Assembly (NCBI RefSeq): GCF_004027225.2
Contig: NC_044289.2
Location: 3,027,761-3,091,760, forward strand
Origin: Strigops habroptila
Taxonomy: Eukaryota; Chordata; Aves; Psittaciformes; Psittacidae
DNA: 64,000 nt
Direction: 5' to 3'
The notes under the pieces are model-generated. The model was not told the origin of the DNA and ran no database searches. It worked only from the letters and a program-made list of their open reading frames with translations. The number at the start of each line of letters is the position of its first letter. Within the stretch, counting starts at the first letter, position 1. Of the stretch, positions 60,163 to 64,000 are shown piece after piece. The position numbers were made by a program, and so were the translations under genes.

Positions 60163-63100
60163 TTACTCCTCAGCAAAGTCTCTGTCAATGTCCATATACG
60201 CCTCGTCGATGTAGCTAACTATGGCACAGGGGGATGTCCGGTCTGGACTGAGCAGTATAGATACAGTCTCTTTCCAGTAGGTAAAACTAATACAGGAGCT
60301 CTGTGGGAAGAGATGAAGAGGTTGGTTAGTGAGGTCCACAGGCACTGACATGCACCAGAAGACATGTCCCAAAGGCATTCAGTGGAAAGAACTGAAAATT
60401 GCTTCTTATTCAACCTGACTTGCCCAGCCCCACACCTCTGGGTCACAGTTCAGCCGCTCCTTGCAGGGCAGGGAGCAGAAGGGGCATGAAGAAGTTCCTC
60501 TTCAGGTACCTCATCTATAGGAGCCTGCCTGCACATCGCTCATGACAGCCTTATGGTTGTGTGCTGCAGTTACATACACACCAAAGAAGGGCTTTCCTTA
60601 AACACATTAAAATCTGTTGAAGCTGCCACTCAATCACTGACAAGTCAAGGAAGGAACCTGTGCAACCTCCCTTCAGCCTTCTAGGGCATATACAAGGGAG
60701 CTGTTCTTCTCATCACAGGTCATTTCTTCCTCTTCTCAGTGCTCAAGACAGACCAGCTTGAGTGGAAAACAGTGGGCTGCTTTCCTTGTATTGTATGTCC
60801 CTTGTATGTCCCCTTGCAAGCAGAGCAGCTGCCTTGTATTGGAGCAGCTGCATCAGCCTGTTTTCCTGTGCTGCCACTTCCACACCAGAAGAGAGGGGAC
60901 AGTCTGGATAAGGTGCTAACTAATGTGAGAGGTGGGTTCTGTCCTGCCTCCACACCCCTGTGCAGGGCTGCTCACCTCCCCAGTCCTGCCTCTCAAACCC
61001 ACCCAGCACTGGCAAGTCTCACTGTGTGCCAGACCAAGACCTAAGGTCCTGCTTGCAGGGAAACCCAGCACCCACCTTGTGGGGTCTGACTGCTTGCAGA
61101 AGGGACCTTACTGGGAAGATGGCGTGAAAAGTACTACACAAAGCTACATTTTGGGGCACAGCTTGCTCCCTTCTTGCCCTTCACAACCTCTCACTTCCCA
61201 TTTTTGCCAAGTGACTAGCAGACAGATATTGCTATGACTGATTCTTGCTATGCTAAGAGGCTCACATACATTTTCTAAGCAGGTGCTGTCTTTATCCTTG
61301 TTGAGGTAATGCTGCTGCCAGAATCGCAGGAGACTGTGGAAGTTGTTCAGGATGAAGCCTGGGTATTTTTCTGTGTATTCCATCTGTTGCAAAGTGTGCA
61401 GATAAAAAGGCAGCTTTTCTTTCCTTCGGGCCAGCATTAGGATAACTAAACTTGTGTTCAAACAACTGACATTTTCCTAAAGGTAAAAATGACACAGTAG
61501 GTTAGACAAGAAAACCCCAAACCAAACCAACCACAAACCCCCCGAGATATCAGCTGTACACATCCTTACAAAACGTGCTCATGGTAAGCAAGAGGAGCTC
61601 CTACATGGATCAAGAAGGAACATGGGTCTCCTCAAGACAAGGCAGATTCCTCCCTGCTCCCAGCCCAGTTCATCACTGCACAGTATCAGCAATCTGCAAA
61701 GTTACTGTCAGCTCTTTACCTGTGTAAGTGTCTGTACATGAATAATATTAATGAGACGGAAAAGAAAGGACATTCTCATGGACATCTGGGACATATATGA
61801 CAACAGGCGGCACTCTGACAGGACTTCTGCAACTGCAGCAAGAGGAAAGAGACAGTCATCAGGTGCTTAAAGTTCAGGCAGGTTGGTCCCAGCAGCATGG
61901 CAGTAAGGGCTGGTGCTCAGACTGTAGCAACAAGCATGCAGAGTGGCATTTCTCAGTCTAAAGTTTCCAAAGCCCAAACTTTAAATAACCACTTTCACTA
62001 TCAAACACCCCCCCACACCACTTCTTATTCAAGGGCCTGTAGGGACAGGACAAGGGGAATGGCTTTAACCTGCCAGAGGGGAGATTGAGATGAGCTCTTA
62101 GGCAGAAGCTCTTCCCTGTGAGGGTGCTGAGGCGCTGGCACAGGGTGCCCAGAGAAGCTGTGGCTGCCCCATCCCTGGCAGTGTTCAAGGCCAGGTTGGA
62201 CACAGGGGCTTGGAGCAACCTGCTCCAGTGGAAGGTGTCCCTGCCCGTGGCAGGGGGTTGGAACTGGATGAGCTTTAAGGCCCCTTCCAACCCAAACCAG
62301 TCTGGGATTCTGTGATTCTTTACCTTTAGCATCAGACTGATTCTCAAATCGGTCCAGGGACAGGGTAATGCAGCGAACAAGCATGTTTGAGTCAACCAAT
62401 GAACTGTTGATCTGATTTAAAAATATCTGGAACTAAAGAGAAATATTTTTTAGTGTTGCATTAAAAATCACAACAAAACCACCATCCTACATGCACACCC
62501 ATAGATGAGGTCTGAGAGAACAGCATTTCATATCCTTTTCAGAAAGGGTACGGCCAAGGGGAGTGCTAAAGCAGTTATTCTGTGGCAGAAGGGGAACAGG
62601 TCAGTTAGGAAGACCTACAAACAGGGTTTAGCAAGTAGGGTAACAGCAAGTGCCCTCCAGGTGTTTAACACTGAAAGAGAACAGTTCTTGAAGGATATTG
62701 GAGAAACCACTTTAAGTTCTGAGCACAAGCACCTAAAATGTGCACTTCAATGTAAGGCTTCAGACATGGACAATTTCCCCTTCCCTTCAGAAGGAAGAGT
62801 TCAGTTCTGAATGCCAAAATGCTCAGGGTCATTTCCTTTTTGTTATCCCCAACAAGAACAAAAGGAGATCCACACTCCAGGGCCTGCCTAAACCAGCCCA
62901 AGCCAACACTAGCAGTGAGAGCTGGCCAAAGGATCCCTACAGCAAGAACCTTAAAAACGCTATGTCAAAGGAAAATGCCAAAGTCCTGGCACCACTCAAA
63001 TCTCTTCTGAAGCTGGGTCACTTCAATGAGGCCAAGATTTCATACCCTGTTGGTTTTGAAAGAGGGAAATGAGGCAGCATAGCTGCTGGGCTCTCTACTT

Positions 63101-64000
63101 CCTCCAGCTCCATGTTTTCCTACACTTACTTTGTACAAGCAGACAGTGCTAGGGAGGAATAAAGTGGACAAATACAGAATGACAATTAAAGAAATTATAG
63201 ATTAATAAATAGGAAGCACACGCAAAGTATAAGGACAGATTCTCTAGAAGGATTGAATTCATTTATCAGAAAACCACCTGAAATTAAATAAATCTTTCTT
63301 TTAAATCCATCTCTACTTCTATCCTCCTTGGTCCTCCAGACTTAACAGTAACCAGAGAAACATTTCAGTAACAGAAGCAAGAGTATGAGGTGACTCAAAG
63401 CCTACTCAACAGCCAATGTTATATACATAAAGCATATGAAACCACTCTGCATAGAGAGCTGCCCATTCTTGATCTACATATGCAACTAAGTTTTTATAGG
63501 TAATTACATCAGCCTTGCATGTAATTGTCTGTAAATTCACATAACATCAAGATATGTCTTTCTGCAGTACCAAATATCGAGTATTTAAAGTCATTTCCAT
63601 GAAGAACCCTTAAAGCTCTAGTAAAAGATTTTTTGGAGCCTGTCTCAATGTCCACAACTATCAACTTAACCCAAACCCCAGTGACTTTACAGGAAATGTT
63701 CTACCATCAACCCTGACCTTAGCCCTGCCTGCCCATGCAACAGGGCAGTGTTTCCTGAGCAGCTCAGCGCTTGCTGACTCACAAGAGCTGGGAGCATTTC
63801 TGAGAACATGAGTGTATGCAGCAACATACATGCTTGTGAAGAGTCTTTGGCAGCTCACTCAGCGTTTATGGTGCATCAAGCTCAACAATCACACCAAAAT
63901 CAAATGCATTTGAGCTTTAGTGCTACGTTTGGCTGTGTTGTAATGTGTGTAATGTGACCCACTGGGCACAGCTTCTACAAGTATTTACCTTCTCATCTGT
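60163..64000 (-). CDS. TRPC4AP: TRPC4-associated protein, C-terminal exons (partial)
   Basis: Adaptor (TRUSS) that links TNF receptor signalling and TRPC4, and serves as a substrate receptor for the DDB1-CUL4 ubiquitin ligase. Exons in transcript order: 63989-64000 (continuing off the right edge), 62324-62432, 61720-61826, 61270-61476 and 60163-60300 with TAA. Phases join cleanly to give 190 codons, about the last quarter of a protein of roughly 800 aa. Visible family signatures are LVDSNMLVRCITLSLDRFEN, LLRFWQQHYLNKDKDSTCLEN and the end YMDIDRDFAEE. The tail is helical and leucine-rich without transmembrane segments. It converges on MYH7B. Identification rests on the recalled human C-terminus. 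Confidence 0.93.
62030..62319 (+). mobile_element. CR1 LINE 3' fragment abutting a TRPC4AP splice donor
   Basis: Sense on plus, antisense to TRPC4AP. It starts AAGGGCCTGTAGGGACAGG and ends GGGATTCTGTGATTC. The terminal bases run into the donor of the exon at 62324-62432 (GTAAAG at 62318-62323 on minus). Confidence 0.93.
62433..63988 (-). other. TRPC4AP intron, no recognised content
   Basis: AT-rich 1.56 kb intron. Plus-strand open frames of about 100 codons near 62505-63072 match no family I recognise. A TGCTGACTCA motif, identical to the core in the GSS intron, is at 63772. Confidence 0.5.

Noticed and set aside
62505-63072. Plus-strand frames of about 100 codons in a TRPC4AP intron
   Set aside because: Antisense to the host intron, no family resemblance and no splice structure.
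63772-63781. Second TGCTGACTCA (ARE-type) motif
   Set aside because: Isolated in an AT-rich TRPC4AP intron, far from a promoter; a chance match, and a reminder that the GSS site needs testing.

Overview
This window is nuclear DNA from a bird. Its genes are split into short GT-AG exons. At least ten fragments of CR1, the dominant avian LINE, are scattered through it, many sharing the same diagnostic 3' end. The microRNA in the third gene carries the avian form of miR-499. I cannot name the species.

Four protein genes are present in the order ACSS2 (+), GSS (-), MYH7B (+), TRPC4AP (-), the order I recall for the mammalian locus. 1-6605: the last nine coding exons of ACSS2, cytosolic/nuclear acetyl-CoA synthetase (320 codons), with its 3'UTR; the 5' half lies outside. 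7350-18550: complete GSS, glutathione synthetase. Its 12 coding exons sum to exactly 474 codons, and the Mg-binding, substrate and glycine-rich-loop residues fall at the same numbers as in the human enzyme. It starts in a CpG-rich, CCAAT/GC-box promoter. 18600-29600: an approximately 11 kb gene-free interval with two CR1 copies, a CR1 fold-back, a small CpG-rich patch and several clusters of muscle-type factor motifs. 29600-57122: complete MYH7B, a slow/cardiac-type sarcomeric myosin heavy chain with 42 coding exons and 1,941 codons. Intron 18 holds the mir-499 hairpin. 57123-64000: the spacer, the long 3'UTR and the last five coding exons (190 codons) of TRPC4AP, which continues past the right edge.

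The genes form two convergent pairs (ACSS2/GSS and MYH7B/TRPC4AP). They are metabolically unrelated: acetate activation, glutathione synthesis, muscle contraction with its embedded microRNA, and an E3-ligase adaptor. The one tight functional coupling is MYH7B with miR-499, which share a transcript.

I found no unknown multi-gene system. The observations most worth following concern regulation: a P-loop exon of MYH7B whose skipping would break the frame while leaving miR-499 intact; a TATA plus CArG pair in the intron before that exon; an antioxidant response element in GSS intron 1; and repeats (CR1, CCCTT satellite) sitting directly on splice sites.
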